A stretch of DNA of 64,000 nt from Myxocyprinus asiaticus (Eukaryota; Chordata; Actinopteri; Cypriniformes; Catostomidae). Below, piece by piece: positions 1-12,185 of this stretch. The stretch is taken from NCBI RefSeq assembly GCF_019703515.2, contig NC_059393.1, positions 11,674,001 to 11,738,000 on the forward strand, given 5' to 3'. Each line of letters begins with the position of its first letter. Position 1 is the stretch's first letter. Under the pieces are notes generated by a model that saw only the letters and a list, made by a program, of their open reading frames with translations, did no database searches and was not told the origin of the DNA. Position numbers and translations under genes: made by a program.

Positions 1-162
1 GAAATGAATATTACGAACTATGAGATTTGAGTGCATAATAGTAAGCAGATGAACTTTATAAAGTAAATTTAGAAGAAAAAAAAAGAAGTCCTTTTCTCTC
101 TTTATCTGTTTCTTCTGCTCTAGCTTCTGCACTAGCTCTTGGAACTTGGCTGGCAGTGCAAT

Positions 163-522
163 TGTCACACCCTCATTGGTCTCCCCATCTTTAGCCATCA
201 TCTGCTACTCACTCGCTCTCTAATCAGACACCTGTTCCCAATTACCTCATCATCAAGGACTCTACATAAACTCACCTCATTCAGTCTGGAATGAGTCTCA
301 TTTCAGATTACCTTCTCTCATTACACTGCTAATATCCCCTATATGGCAGTAGTTGTTTTTCTTTGTGTTTGCAGTTGGCTATTATTCTTCATTGTTTTGC
401 CTTTATATAGTGCTTTTTTTTCTTTTTTTTTAAGTTTTGTATATTGTTTTTGTCATTAAACGCACTGCATTTGGGTTCACTCTGACTCCTGTCTTAGTCC
501 TCCTTCCATTCAAAGCGTGACA
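163..522 (+). mobile_element. Solo LTR, gypsy-like (candidate)
   Basis: A 360-bp block begins TGTCAC and ends GTGACA, the short inverted TG...CA termini of an LTR. An ATTAAA polyadenylation-type signal lies at 455-460, followed by a 'gcatttgggttc' stretch. The same order (signal, then a 'tttgggttc' motif, then ...ACA end) occurs in the LTRs at 8241 and 35577, which sets the + orientation. Flanking pentamers gcaat/gcgtt match only partly, so the duplication is eroded or absent. No gag/pol sequence or second LTR is visible. Confidence 0.55.
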
Positions 523-1022
523 GCGTTACTGCAGATATAGTTGGCTTATGACAAATTGCTTGTTATGCTTGTGCACCCCTTTGAATATGTGTATTTTGAA
601 TGCAAAAAATAATAATTGTCTTTCATAATTAATTTGCATGATTATTGTTGGTTATGTGTTTGGATGATTTCTGTCACAGTGATTTATACATTCACATTTC
701 TAAATTTGGTCAGTCCAATTGAGTTGCACATAATGCCAATCATTTGATTTAAACTGACAATTCTGTCTTTATCTACTCAGTGCTCAAAATATGTTTAACT
801 TTTATCCCCTAGTGCAAAAATTAGTGATTTTCAAAATGTCAAAGCTTTTTTCCAAACAAACAAAAATATATTGCTATCACTAGCTGTCAAATTAAGTGGC
901 ATTTAAAAAAAAAAATTTTTTTTATACAATTATAGATTAGGTAAGGATTTGAATCCGGGTTTCCTTGCATCCTAAATTATACTTGCACATCTACATCACC
1001 ACTGCATGTGAGCATCACTGTT
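523..1022. other. Unassigned AT-rich spacer
   Basis: No open frame or recognisable repeat is seen here. A and T homopolymers occur around 904-922. The sequence ends at the TA target site of the Tc1 element that follows. Confidence 0.5.
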
Positions 1023-1024
1023 TA

Positions 1025-1226
1025 CAGGTGCATCTCAATCAATTAGAATGTCGTGGAAAAGTTCATTTATTTCAGTAATTCAACTCAAATTGTGAAACTC
1101 GTGTATTAAATAAATTCAATGCACACAGACTGAAGTAGTTTAAGTCTTTGGTTCTTTTAATTGTGATGATTTTGGCTCACATTTAACAAAAACCCACCAA
1201 TTCACTATCTCAAAAAATTAGAATAC
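1025..1226 (+). repeat. Left terminal inverted repeat of Tc1 element
   Basis: This 202-bp arm is the reverse complement of 2399-2599 with about two mismatches. It ends at 'ttagaata', after which the two arms diverge. Confidence 0.93.
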
Positions 1227-1304
1227 ATCATAAGACCAATAAAAAAAACATTTTTAGTGAATTGTTGGCCTTCTGGAAAGTATGTTCATTTACTGTATAT
1301 GTAC

Positions 1305-2336
1305 TCAATACTTGGTAGGGGCTCCTTTTGCTTTAATTACTGCCTCAATTCGGCGTGGCATGGAGGTGATCAGTTTGTGGCACTGCTGTGGTGGTATGGA
1401 AGCCCAGGTTTCTTTGACAGTGGCCTTCAGCTCATCTGCATTTTTTGGTCTCTTGTTTCTCATTTTCCTCTTGACAATACCCCATAGATTCTCTATGGGG
1501 TTCAGGTCTGGTGTGTTTGCTGGCCAGTCAAGCACACCAACACCATGGTCATTTAACCAACTTTTGGTGCTTTTGGCAGTGTAGGCAGGTGCCAAATCCT
1601 GCTGGAAAATGAAATCAGCATCTTTAAAAAGCTGTTCATCAGAAGGAAGCATGAAGTGCTCCAAAATTTCTTGGTAAACGGGTGCAGTGACTTTGCTTTT
1701 CAAAAAACACAATGGACCAACACCAGCAGATGACATTGCACCCCAAATCATCACAGACTGTGGAAACTTAACACTGGACTTCAAGCAACTTGGGCTATGA
1801 GCTTCTCCACCCTTCCTCCAGACTCTAGGACCTTGGTTTCCAAATGAAATATAAAACTTGCTCTCTTCTGAAAAGAGGACTTTGGAACACTGGGCAACAG
1901 TCCAGTTCTTCTTCTCCTTAGCCCAAGTAAGACGCCTCTGACGTTGTCTGTGGTTCAGGAGTGGCTTAACAAGAGGAATACGACAACTGTAGCCAAATTT
2001 CTTGACATGTCTGTGTGTGGTGGCTCTTGATGCCTTGATCCCAGCCTCAGTCCATTCCTTGTGAAGTTCACCCAAATTCTTGAATCGATTTTGCTTGACA
2101 ATCATAAGGCTGCGGTTCTCTCGGTTGGTTGTGCATCTTTTTCTTCAACACTTTTTCCTTCCACTCAACTTTCTGTTAACATGCTTGGATACAGCACTCT
2201 GTGAACAGCCAGCTTCTTTGGCAATGAATGTTTGTGGCTTACCCTCCTTGTGATCAATGATTGTCTTCTGGACAACTGTCAGATCAGCAGTCTTCCCCAT
2301 GATTGTGTAGCCTAGTGAACCAAACTGAGAGACCAT
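1305..2336 (-). pseudogene. Tc1-like transposase, one in-frame stop
   Basis: Tc1 transposases bind the element's inverted repeats and cut and paste it into TA sites, using a DDE catalytic triad. The minus-strand frame from 2336 to 1305 has 342 sense codons, the usual Tc1 length. A single TGA at 2145-2147 splits it after residue 63; reading simply continues in the same frame, so this is a nonsense change, not a frameshift. The N-terminal part is a paired-type helix-turn-helix (KTADLTVVQK, then AKEAGCSQSAVSKHV). The catalytic part has VMIWGAMSS, then FQQDLAPAYT (second Asp) and NPIENLWG (Glu), separated by 34 residues, a DD34E spacing. The site expected to hold the first Asp reads FSEESKF: the codon at 1866-1868 is GAA (Glu), a likely inactivating change. 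The protein ends KGAPTKY as in relatives. The copy is probably dead for its own transposase but could be moved in trans. Confidence 0.93.
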
Positions 2337-2398
2337 TTTGAAGGCTCAGGAAACCTTTGCAGGTATTTTGAGTTGATTAGCTGATTGGCATATCAAAA

Positions 2399-2599
2399 TA
2401 TTCTAATTTTTTGAGATAGTGAATTGGTGGGTTTTTGTTAAATGTGAGCCAAAATCATCACAATTAAAAGAACAAAAGACTTAAACTACTTCAGTCTGTG
2501 TGCATTGAATTTATTTAATACACGAGTTTCACAATTTGAGTTGAATTACTGAAATAAATGAACTTTTCCACGACATTCTAATTTATTGAGATGCACCTG
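2399..2599 (-). repeat. Right terminal inverted repeat of Tc1 element
   Basis: This arm is the reverse complement of 1025-1226, almost identical over about 200 bp. Confidence 0.93.
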
Positions 2600-2601
2600 T
2601 A

Positions 2602-3418
2602 TATGTTGAATCCCATCCACCAAGCCTGTGCCACAATAGCCGATTTTTCCAGTGATTTTCAGGTGAGCTTAATTTACAGGTGTGATCTTCATTTACATAA
2701 TCGTTGTAAATGGGAGATGAAGCCTGATTAGCATCTGCAAACGGGAGGTCATTAATCACTTGTCCATCAGGACTGCCTGCTGAATTATTGGCCAGGGTTG
2801 GGGTCTTGTGTTCTCGTCAAGTAACCAATAAGCTTCTTGTTTTACTGAAGAACTGACAAGATGTCAAGCTGATATGAACATTTTCATCACACTCAGCTGC
2901 ATATCATCACAAACACTGATTGTATTCCAAAGTGATTCTGTCACCAAGCATTTTTCCTGCATTTTTCTCAAAATTTCTTTAATCACTGAAAGCTGCATAT
3001 GGACATACATGTTTGACTACAAGCCTCGATGAAATAAATATGCTATCACACACTTTCCTAAGGTAAAGTTCATTCATGAATCACTTCCTAAGGTTTTCAC
3101 ACCTTGCTCGTTTGCAGCATTTGTTTCAGAACCTGGTGCATTTTCTTTCTAGGTTTGGTTCATATAGGCATATATGAACATGGCAATTGCACTCGGAACC
3201 TCACCAAAACAATCATTCCGAGACCACCTGAATGGAGAAGAAATCTTTAAGTCAGCTCGTCACTGTTATTCATCATCAGAATGCACCAATAGCCTTTTGG
3301 TGGCTGTATAAGATACAGGTCGATATTCATGATCGCTTCACTCTTTTGGAAAGTGGAAGAACAGACAAAGGTAGGATGGCATCAGCAGATTTTTGACAGA
3401 TAAGAACTTGGCTTTACC

Positions 3419-3423
<5 letters not shown>
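2602..3423. other. Unassigned spacer with possible old MITE
   Basis: No coding frame is seen. A near-palindrome (TTCATATA...TATATGAA, 3159-3178) sits in sequence reminiscent of fish MITEs that carry 'ttcacacc...' ends, but I cannot define termini or a target duplication. Confidence 0.35.

Positions 3424-3453
<30 letters not shown>
3424..3453. repeat. (TG)n microsatellite
   Basis: A perfect TG dinucleotide run, followed a few bases later by a separate GA run. Confidence 0.95.
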
Positions 3454-3456
<3 letters not shown>

Positions 3457-3478
3457 AAGTGTGCGGGCAAGAGAAAGG

Positions 3479-3497
3479 GAGAGAGAGAGAGAGAGAG
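3479..3497. repeat. (GA)n microsatellite
   Basis: A perfect GA run next to the TG array. Short ORFs overlapping these two arrays are low-complexity artefacts. Confidence 0.93.
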
Positions 3498-4537
3498 CTC
3501 CTTTTGCTATTTTCAATAATGAAATAACGCAAAAGTAACTAATGATGGATAAAAATAACCACAATGTAAATTTTGCAGTTTTGGTCCATTTTAAACCATA
3601 ACCTTGTGAAAGGGAACTGAACCATGAAGAAAATTCAACATTGCATTTTATCAGCTAGTGTATCATACCTCCGACTGAAGAGAGTGAGACCTCAGCAAAA
3701 CTGAGTTGTTTGGAGCCTGCTAGTGTGGCGTTGGCTTGACCAGTAAGCCACAGCCCTGACTCTCCCTTGGTTACATACTTTGTCCTTCTAAACGAGAAAG
3801 GATAAGCTACAATAATGTAGGATAATGTGAGAGGCAGATATCTCTCCTTCATTTAACGCTTTCCGACATGCAATCCTCTGCAGATGTGCTTCATTGCCCC
3901 TAATCAAATAAATATGTAATTGTAGAAGGTCGAACAGCGTGACTGCCACCCATGGTTTGGAGGCTGTTTTGGTTTGAGCAGTAGCGGTTCTAGCTTGTAT
4001 TGTGCTCTGGGTGAAACCCGCTTCAACCAACTCCCGGCAAGATGCCGCCTCTGGGTGGCTGCCCATGTCGCCCATGCCTAAATCCACCCCTGTGTTTGAA
4101 CTGAATGTGCATTAACATATTTATTCTACAATCCAATGTCATTTAAAGGGGTGCAAACGTGGCAAATAAGGTGGTGTGATCTCTTATACTGTATTTCAGA
4201 ATGATCAAGACAGTGATTAAAACCTTTCAGTGCTTTTAATGCAATGTCAGATTAAGTCCTTGAATTTCATGTAACATTACAGTAATTCTCATATTAAAAA
4301 CTCACAGGGAATTATTCATGGCCGCTCACAGCTATTACAAGGCAATCTTCCTTACATGAGCTCACAGTAAAAGTGTTCCATTTCCTAGCACTTCCAAGTG
4401 CGAGAATATCATGACTCTGTTGGAGAAAAAACCACTACATTCAGTACCAGACAGTTGAACTATTTTTATAAATGTACAGCATATGCCATACAAAATAATA
4501 CAAATAAGGAGAAATTCAGAAAACTTTATGAAAATGT

Positions 4538-4540
<3 letters not shown>
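3498..4540. other. Spacer containing a putative MITE (about 3979-4093)
   Basis: Most of the stretch shows nothing recognisable. Around 3979-4093, 'agtagcggttctagc' at one side and the complement of 'ggtggatttagg' at the other resemble ends of a short fish DNA transposon. The minus-strand ORF here (3788-4087) has no recognisable domain and is probably fortuitous. Confidence 0.35.

Positions 4541-4606
<66 letters not shown>
4541..4606. repeat. (TA)n microsatellite
   Basis: An uninterrupted TA dinucleotide array of about 66 bp. Confidence 0.97.
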
Positions 4607-4611
<5 letters not shown>

Positions 4612-6300
4612 ATTGTTTTTATTAAATACTCCTAGTATTCCAATCCTAAATTATCTTCTGTCCATTGTTAATGAATTGTGTAATGTTTCCCCATCTTTTT
4701 TTAGGCTAATATACTTATATTTCCCTCTAAATGTCCTCCTGTTCAATTGCTCCCTGAGGAAATTTAGCTGGGACTTTATTAATCAAAGTCTCTGACTTCA
4801 AGAGAGTGACTGCTGACTCATAAAAGTGATGTTATGGCCCTGTTGTGTTGATCGCTGACATCAGCGGAGTATAATTCAGATAGAGCGCCCATTCATCGTC
4901 AGGATTTCATCACTCCTGCTTTTAGTCATTAAAATGAACTCTTTTACATTTTATTTTACAGTTCAGTTGGGAAATTGGGTTTAAGAGTATCTTCAAAATC
5001 AAGCCAGAAATCAAACTAACGATTTTCTTTCTCTTTCCTTGCAATGGCTGAGGCATCATACAGTACCTCCTCACAAGTCAGAAGTTGCTCAATAAATAAA
5101 ACTAGATACTTACCGATGTAAAACTCATAATGGAGCTAAATAATAGGGTGTTGTAGGTGGCTACCAGGCAGTTGCTATACAGATGCACTCTTTTTTTTAT
5201 TGTGTTATGCGATTACCAGGGTGTTTTGGATGGTTGCTGCAATGACAAACTGCAAATTGCTGTCTGATTTCATGTTTAATAAAAGGAGTGTAAATTGGTG
5301 CTTAAGACACTTAAAACTAGACTTTCATCAAAACAAGTAATCCAAAAGTAATCAGATTAGATTGCACTTAATAGTGTAATCAAAAATATTATGTTACTGC
5401 TTTTATTTGTTAATGTGTAATCAGTCCAAGAATAATTTTCAGAAGTAATTTGAGGAATAATTAAAGTCCATAGCATACAGTAAACTGTGCAAGACAAGTT
5501 TCGCAATTCGCACCAAAGTTTAATACTTCAAAGAAAAAAACCTATGTATTAGTTATTATAGTTTAAGATTTTACTAGTTTCATTTTGTACTGTGATTTTT
5601 CAGCTTAGTTTAGTTTTAATTATTCATAAATAGTTTTATTTTGCTACAAAGAGGATTTGACAATAAGAAATTAAAAACAAATTTATAAATATGACAAATC
5701 ACAAATATATTTCAATCTGGATTATTATATTATATTGCATTATTGTGGCAGACGTGTAAAGCATTGATAAGACAATACAAAAAGTGTCTTAAGTCAAAAT
5801 ATTGGTTTTTTTATTCCTATATCATTGAACATAAGCCTACAGTTGACAGTAATCCATTTTGCAATTGAGTTTGTCAGTTTGTCCTGTTCATTCAGGACGC
5901 GTTCTGTCTTGTGATTCGTCTGTGGCATTTTAAATTACATTTTCAGTTTACTTTCATATGCATCAGACAGACACTTTTGGAGCGTCTCACTGGTTATTAG
6001 CACCACATACGCCACATTTAAAATCGCGCCTTGAGACCCCTGCAGTCTGTTGCACTTTGTCCAGCTGTTGTTGCATCCTGGCTCTCATTCTGTGCCTGCG
6101 CTGCTTGTGAGGATTGAGCTATGCTGACTGCCCCCTGCTGACGCGGCTCGTAATAAAACAAAGTTACATATACTTTAAGCTCGAAATGCTCCGATGGTAG
6201 GAAAATATATACTTTTATTTTGGAATTTATGTATGGGCCTCGAGGCATATTTAGTTTTTTTTTTTACATATTCGCACTAAATTAACATGTTTTTTTTAAT
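4607..6300. other. Unassigned AT-rich spacer
   Basis: No coding frame. At 5145-5250 there are degenerate 'gttgct...accaggc' phrases typical of a dispersed fish minisatellite-like repeat. Around 5990-6250 the sequence is more complex and GC-richer but has no feature I can name. Confidence 0.4.
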
Positions 6301-7699
6301 GGATAATTTGGTGCAATTTTTATTATTTATAGAGCACCTTTCCAAAGCTCAAATTCGCTGTACAATCAGAAAACAATAAATAGGGAATGAGACGGCCAGT
6401 ATTTCACACATACACTTCTCTACAAGTCTAAATCCATTGGTCGCTCCCAAGGGCCCACTGAAATTTCTTGCTCAATGTAAGCTCGACAGAGATCACACCT
6501 CGACAAGGCTGTGATTAAACAAGACTGCCAGGGTCATTAATATGGACTGCTCATTATATTGCACCCATTTCTCCAAGTCTGATGTGCTGTTTCTGATACT
6601 GGCTTGTGAGGTGTTTTCACAACCCGATGACACCTACCTTCTGTGCTCTGTGGCTCAGGAAGTGTCTGAAATGTGGGCAGTAACAGGTGGCGGTTGACAG
6701 GGTACTGTGTCTTCCTGTAGTTTATTCCTCCCCAGTCTGTCTGTCACACTGAGAAAAGCCTGAAAGCGATGAGTTTTCCATACACCATTGACTCTGTGTG
6801 TTATGGTGGGAGGTCCGTGAGACAAAGGACACCAAGACAATGGAGGCATGGGATGGGCAGAACAATCTGAATGATGTATGAATCCCCCTGAAGGCACAGG
6901 AAGTCCAACTTTGTGCAAGGGATAGAGGGAATTCTAGAACTTAGCTTTTATGAATTAGGCCGTGAAGTGTTTTCTAGGTGCACTTTAAAAACTAAGGAAT
7001 AATTTTTTTTTCTTTCTTCAATGTAATAAATTAGGCTACTTGCAGTTTGGAGAAAGCAAACAAAGTGCTCTCACAAACCTCATGTTTGTTTGTAATTGGC
7101 AGCAGATGCCTTTTTATCTGGGAACAAAAGCATGTCAGGCAGTTCTGGGAGATACTGTGATATAGGTGCCAGTCAATTTGATGACCGGCTTTGGCTCTGA
7201 CATTTCCGAATGACCAGAGGAACATTTGAGATGCTGCGCGATGATATTGATCCACTGGCTAGTTCAGTAGTGAGCAAATTAAGTCACATAATTTTTTTTT
7301 TTTTTTTTGATGCTCTAGAAATTAGGACCTAGGAAATAATTTGGTAAATGTGTTTTTATTGGAGTTCATTTGCATCTTTTCTTATTGAATAAAACCTTAT
7401 CCACCAAGTGAGCATATGTTTTTATGCTCAATTTTGAGATTTTATTTGCATCTTGGTGTTTCCATTCAGCATTTTTATGTGATATTTGTGGATTTGAAAC
7501 TTAGCTAATGTTGGTGGTGGAAGTCGGTTATATCCATAGGGAGTTGACTGGTCGTTACGTATTAGATTGGAACCAGGCAGTTTGAGGGGAGGGGCTAAAA
7601 AAAATGTGGATTTTTTGCGAAAAGGAATTTAGGAAATCATGATTTGAAGCACTGTTTTATTTCCTTGTGCTTGATGCATGTGCAGAGTGTCCCTCTGAA
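6301..7699. other. Unassigned spacer
   Basis: About 6320-6480 ('tttccaaagctcaaattcgctg...tacaat') resembles a dispersed fish repeat, but its ends are not defined. The rest (6500-7699) is complex sequence without an open frame I can support. A T-run lies near 7291-7308. Confidence 0.35.
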
Positions 7700-7892
7700 A
7701 ATTTTGCCACAAATTCGGCACTCTTCTTTGTCGCCAAAGCTTTGCTGCAGGTTCACCACCACCGGTGAAGAGCTGCAAACGTCTGGCAAACATTTGCTGT
7801 GAATAGCAAGCTCATTTGCATGTGAAAATGAGTGGCAAATTTGAAGCAAGTTTGCAGCAAGTTTGCCAGAACTCTAGATTTTTTGTAAGGTG
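7700..7892. repeat. Dispersed repeat, copy A (pair with 34440-34660)
   Basis: A block including 'ggtgaagagctgcaaac', 'aagctcatttgcatgtg' and 'ctagattttttgtaagg' recurs in the same order and orientation at 34.4-34.66 kb with scattered differences. The shared segment includes a short palindrome (CACCGGTG). This fits a non-autonomous DNA transposon, but termini are not resolved in this copy. Confidence 0.7.
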
Positions 7893-7999
7893 TGTGTGTG
7901 TACAGCCAAAATCGAATCGTAATGCTTCAGGAGACATGGATTAAACCACTTGAGTCGTATAGATTACCCTTACGGTGCCTTTTATGTTTTGTTTTTTTT

Positions 8000-8012
8000 G
8001 GGGGGGGGGGGG
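8000..8012. repeat. G homopolymer (13 nt)
   Basis: A pure G run on the + strand directly preceded by a T run. Its length may be a sequencing or assembly weak point. Confidence 0.9.
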
Positions 8013-8240
8013 ATTTGAAAGTGTTGGACCCCAATTGGCTTGGATTAGATATAAACAACGCCTATCTCCATCAAAATATCTTAATTTCTGTTCTGCAGTA
8101 GAAAAAGTTATGCAAGCATAAGGGTGAGTAATTTATGAGATAAAGGAATTTTTCACCTAAAAATTATAATTAAGTGGAATTAGAACCAAAACCATCCTTT
8201 CCTTATGAATCCCATCTGTATATATGTTACATACTGTATG

Positions 8241-8586
8241 TGTCACGAACTATTCCGTTTTTCCCTCGTCTTCAAGACTCTTATTTTGAAATCATCTTCA
8301 CTACATTTCCCAAGGTGCACCGTTATCATCCTCACCTGTCTTCCCTTATCATTGTCTTCAGCTGTTTTGTGTTACCCATCATTTGTACCTTTTTTATTTC
8401 TACCATTCATGTTCAGTTATGAGTGGTCTAGTCTCGTCGATAGTAGCATTGAAGCTAAGTAGTCCCTTTGTTCTTCAAGCCTTGTGTTATTTGTATATTC
8501 ATCATCTTCATTAAATACTGCGTTTGGGTTCACGAACTTCTCTCTCTCTCTCTCTCCCCACTCCCTCCCCTGGCACATTGCTGACA
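8241..8586 (+). mobile_element. Solo LTR, gypsy-like
   Basis: A 346-bp block starts TGTCACG and ends GCTGACA. Flanking pentamers are gtatg (8236-8240) and gtttg (8587-8591), a 5-bp duplication with one change. An ATTAAA signal at 8510-8515 is followed by 'actgcgtttgggttc', the same motif as in the LTR at 163-522. A CT microsatellite (about 8539-8557) lies near the 3' end. There is no internal retroviral-like sequence on either side, so this is a solo LTR left by LTR-LTR recombination. Confidence 0.78.
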
Positions 8587-9228
8587 GTTTGTAGCCAGTG
8601 GGTAGCGAATAAACTACACAGAATACAAAAATATCTTTTGGGGTTTTATTCTGATGGCTGTTTATAAAAAAAATAAAAAGACAGCAGTCAATGGGGCCTT
8701 ATTGTCTTTAAAAAATAAGGAAAATACAAAAAATGAAAAGGCACAATTAAATACAAAAATTGAATACTGTAGTGAAATACGGTTGAGGCTAATGTAAAAT
8801 AAAAACACAAACATGGCATTAGCCTATGTCATTCACTTAAAGCATCTTATATTTAACACATGCTTAAATCACTTAAAGCATTCTATGCTTTTCTAACCAG
8901 GCTTTGAGAACACGTACAACTGTTTAAAACAATAGAATTCTCATTACACATGTTTTCAAATATAACACGTATTGCACTTATTCGCTAAACTGGAAAACAC
9001 TGGGCTATAAATAATTTTCTATAAGAGACATAATTATAAGTTTACGTACCCAGTCCTTACATGTGCAGCAAACATGGTCAAACTCCACACATGCAATCCA
9101 TATGCATCCTTCAAAAATGATCCATAACAAACACTAAATTTTAACATAGGATTCTTCTGAACACACATTTAATGCAATTTATAAGCATTTTGTGTAAAAT
9201 TGTATATTTACTCAAAGAATTATCAACC

Positions 9229-9259
<31 letters not shown>

Positions 9260-10439
9260 TACGGAGCTCTCTTGCGCAATACAGTGATTAAAAAAAAAGT
9301 TCTCATGTTTCTAACACGAGAGTGCCGGAAAGCGGGTGTCACAACTCTTAAAGTGGCCATGTCCAAGTTAAATTACATGAAATTTCTCCACTTGGCTACA
9401 CATAAAGACTGTTCTTGATTGAAGACAATGTTCCAGCCTATTGCTTGAAAAATTCAGTCCAGTATAGCTCAAAGACTGTGTGCATGCATCATTTGTTGAA
9501 CAACACTGATGTTGGACAGTTCAGGACCCTTTGGCCTGACTTAGCCTTTTGTTCTTACTGAGATCAACAGACCCAAAGAAACCGATAAAAGCAACTGAAC
9601 TCTTCTAGAGCTCTGACTTCACTGAGACATTCTAAGAATTCAGAAAGGGATTTCATCACTCTAAGATTGTCTTTCTACTGTGAGTGAAGTCACAATAGCT
9701 TGGATTGAAGTTGGCTATTGTAATCATTTTCACATGCATATCATTGTACACCATGCACTCTCAGAAAGAACTGAATAAATATTGATTCAGACTCTGGCTA
9801 CCTAGCTCAAATAATCGCCAAAAATAAAACAAAGAATATTACTGTTTGCAGGCTTACTGATGGTGGCCCGGATCTCCACAGTCCTATCTGTAAAGTAAAA
9901 ATTCTTTGAAGAATAGGAGATTACCTTGAGCTCTCCAAACTGGAAAAACCAACAAAAGCACTTCATTCTTTTTTCCCCCAGACTTAAGCCTCTGTCCCGG
10001 CCACGGTGATTTATTGATTCTCACTTGTGCATCCTGAGCTAAGGAAGGCCTGTTTCCTTGTTTCCTTGGTTACTGTCATAACCTAACAATGTCAGATGCT
10101 TTGCCCATAAAAAGTGCAGCAACAAAGCCCGATGTCTAATGTGTATGCCAGTTATCACCCACAATGTGCATTTTTAAATTACTGTGCAGCATTAATTTAG
10201 TGTGTAAGGTTATGAAGTTGATTTGTACTTGAATGTGTTGGGCGTTGAACTGTAGGTACCGTTTTAGCTACTAGCATGATGCGCACACATACAGTGTTCA
10301 AAAAAAGAAAAATGCATTTAAAAGCAGTGATCTCAAATGACTTCGTCAATAGAACTGAAGTGCCTGACTGATTCACTGCTATTCTCAAGCGATGTAAAGT
10401 TAATTTGACACTCAACTTGTGTTGCAATTACCAGTCTGT
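8587..10439. other. Spacer, mostly unassigned
   Basis: No coding frame is supported. A 27-nt A homopolymer occupies 9233-9259 and could be the tail of an old retroposon, but no head is visible. The remainder is ordinary AT-rich sequence. Confidence 0.4.
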
Positions 10440-10625
10440 AATTAGCCCGCTGCACCTAAGGCCATGATATGCTAATGATCAGGACATTATGGCGTCAAAA
10501 GAAATTGGCACATGGGAGTTGAATTACCACAAAATCCTGCTAATGTGTAATATATGAATTGAAATCAAAGAGCCTGATAAATAAGCTGCTAATGGCAAAA
10601 TGACTTACACAGGTTTAACCTACTT
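10440..10625. promoter_or_regulatory. Candidate conserved non-coding block
   Basis: This is complex, low-repeat sequence rich in TAAT/ATTA and ATGCTAAT-like cores, the kind of texture seen in teleost conserved non-coding elements. No repeat match within the window and no ORF. This is inference from texture only. Confidence 0.2.
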
Positions 10626-11811
10626 GTGTACGAGAAATGTTCCGGTGCACAAGTGAATGAAATTTGACTTTAAATATTACTTTGGCTTTCTTCCTCCATT
10701 TTTTTTTCGATTGTTCTGCTGATAAGTTTTCAATTTTAAGAGGCTGAACAGCCATATCGCTGTAGTCAGATTGGCTTGTAAATGGCTAAGTTGTTTTGAA
10801 CAGGAATAGTTTTGTATCTTCAAAATGGATATTAATCAGACATTCAGTAGTGCGTTAGGCTAAATAAATCCTCGTGTATATACTTCTTTACAAGTTGTGT
10901 CTGCGAAATCGTAATAGCAAAAATTTTTGGGCAAGCTTCGTTCAATATGACAATTTTCAATTTAAAAAAAGGATAAGCTGCATTTTGTTCTCGCTTTACA
11001 TTATTTCATTTGATATCTTGTTATACTAATATACTCTATGTCCTCCTGACCTGCTCTTGAGGACCTTGTTTGTCCCTTGGCCTTCCCTGAGAGGTCTGGG
11101 TGACTCAGGCCTGGAGCATTTTTATCATCTTTTCAGTGCATTCTTTTAAAAACCCCCTCTGAGAGCTGTTGAGTGCATCTAGTAAACATGTTTCAGACAA
11201 GTCAATCAGCTTTTTATCCTGACTAATCAATTGAGTGGCCAGGGCTTAAAGCGCCCTGGAAATAGATTGAAGTTTTTCAAACAGGCCAGAGTGCACTTAA
11301 GCATGGGGATAAATCGGCTAACATTTCCATCCATAGCCCAGCAGGCATATTGATGACTGTTATTTGGTTTTGGTCACATCTGACCACCTAAGAATGCTTT
11401 TAAAGGCTCCACTCTACATGGTTACCCTGGCAAATGGTGACTACAACAGAGAAAGCTATTTGAATTTTCTGGGGTTTATGTATTTCAGCTGTCTCAGGAA
11501 ACAGGTTGCTGCCCCCACACAAGATAAGATGCAGAAGATAAAAGAGGAGTGACATTTATGGCTTTCCAAATGCAAAACCTGAGGGTTTTAAAAGAGGAAC
11601 TGGCTCAGCTATAGGTTTCCTGGATTTATGTTTAAAGGCCATGTAACTGACTTTACTCGCACAGTAGAGTGCAAATTCTGTGTGGTTGTAAATTAAAATA
11701 TATTGAAATTACAACTTGTGCAGTTTCTCCCAGAAGTACTTACCATGGCTTTTGCAATGCATTTAACATCAGTAATGTGGCATATTGTAGAGTGTAACAA
11801 ACTATTCAATA
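10626..11811. other. Unique spacer with a second candidate non-coding element
   Basis: The part at about 11040-11330 is GC-balanced, non-repetitive and without open frames, with homeodomain-like cores ('gactaatcaattga'). It may be a regulatory element. The rest shows nothing. Confidence 0.25.
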
Positions 11812-12185
11812 AGGGTTCTTAAGGTCATGAAAATCATGGAAATATCAGGGAATTTTAATGTTGTGTTTTCCAGGCTTGGAAAAGTCAAAGAAATAAGTCA
11901 TAGAATCTTAAAAGATATGGAAAAATAATTTTTCTGTTCTAAAATATTTCATGAGCTTGTTATTGCTTTTGTGGAGATTAAAATTTTTGGCAAGTGAAAG
12001 TGATGTCCAATTAGTCAATGAATCATTCTTTTGAGTCAGTTCTTTTTAATGAATTAGTTGAAACAGTTCACAAATCTGTCTGAATCTAAATTATTTTTAA
12101 AAATCTGTATCCAGTCATCACAAACGACTGGAAAGGTAATGGAAAAGTCATGGAAATATATTGGTCAAAAAGAGTGAGAACCCTG
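11812..12185. mobile_element. Foldback MITE with AGGGTTCT ends (hAT-like)
   Basis: The block begins AGGGTTCT and ends AGAACCCTG, and phrases such as 'catgaaaatcatggaaat' near the left recur as 'aagtcatggaaatat' near the right. The CAGGGTTC-type terminus is common in non-autonomous hAT elements. I could not see a convincing 8-bp target duplication. There is no transposase sequence. Confidence 0.6.

Larger units (their letters stand above)
1025..2599 (-). mobile_element. Near-intact Tc1/mariner element
   Basis: This 1575-bp element is bounded by TA dinucleotides (1023-1024 and 2600-2601) and starts and ends CAGGTGCATC/GATGCACCTG. The two terminal inverted repeats are about 200 bp long and differ at only two positions by eye, so the insertion is young. 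One transposase gene lies on the minus strand between them. Size and architecture fit a complete fish Tc1-like element. The coding frame is broken once (separate entry). Confidence 0.95.

Noticed and set aside
1257..1584. Plus-strand ORFs over the Tc1 element
   Set aside because: They are antisense shadows of the transposase frame on the minus strand.
3338..3564. Two ORFs over TG/GA microsatellites
   Set aside because: They translate simple repeats (His-Thr and Ser-Leu runs) and have no gene context.
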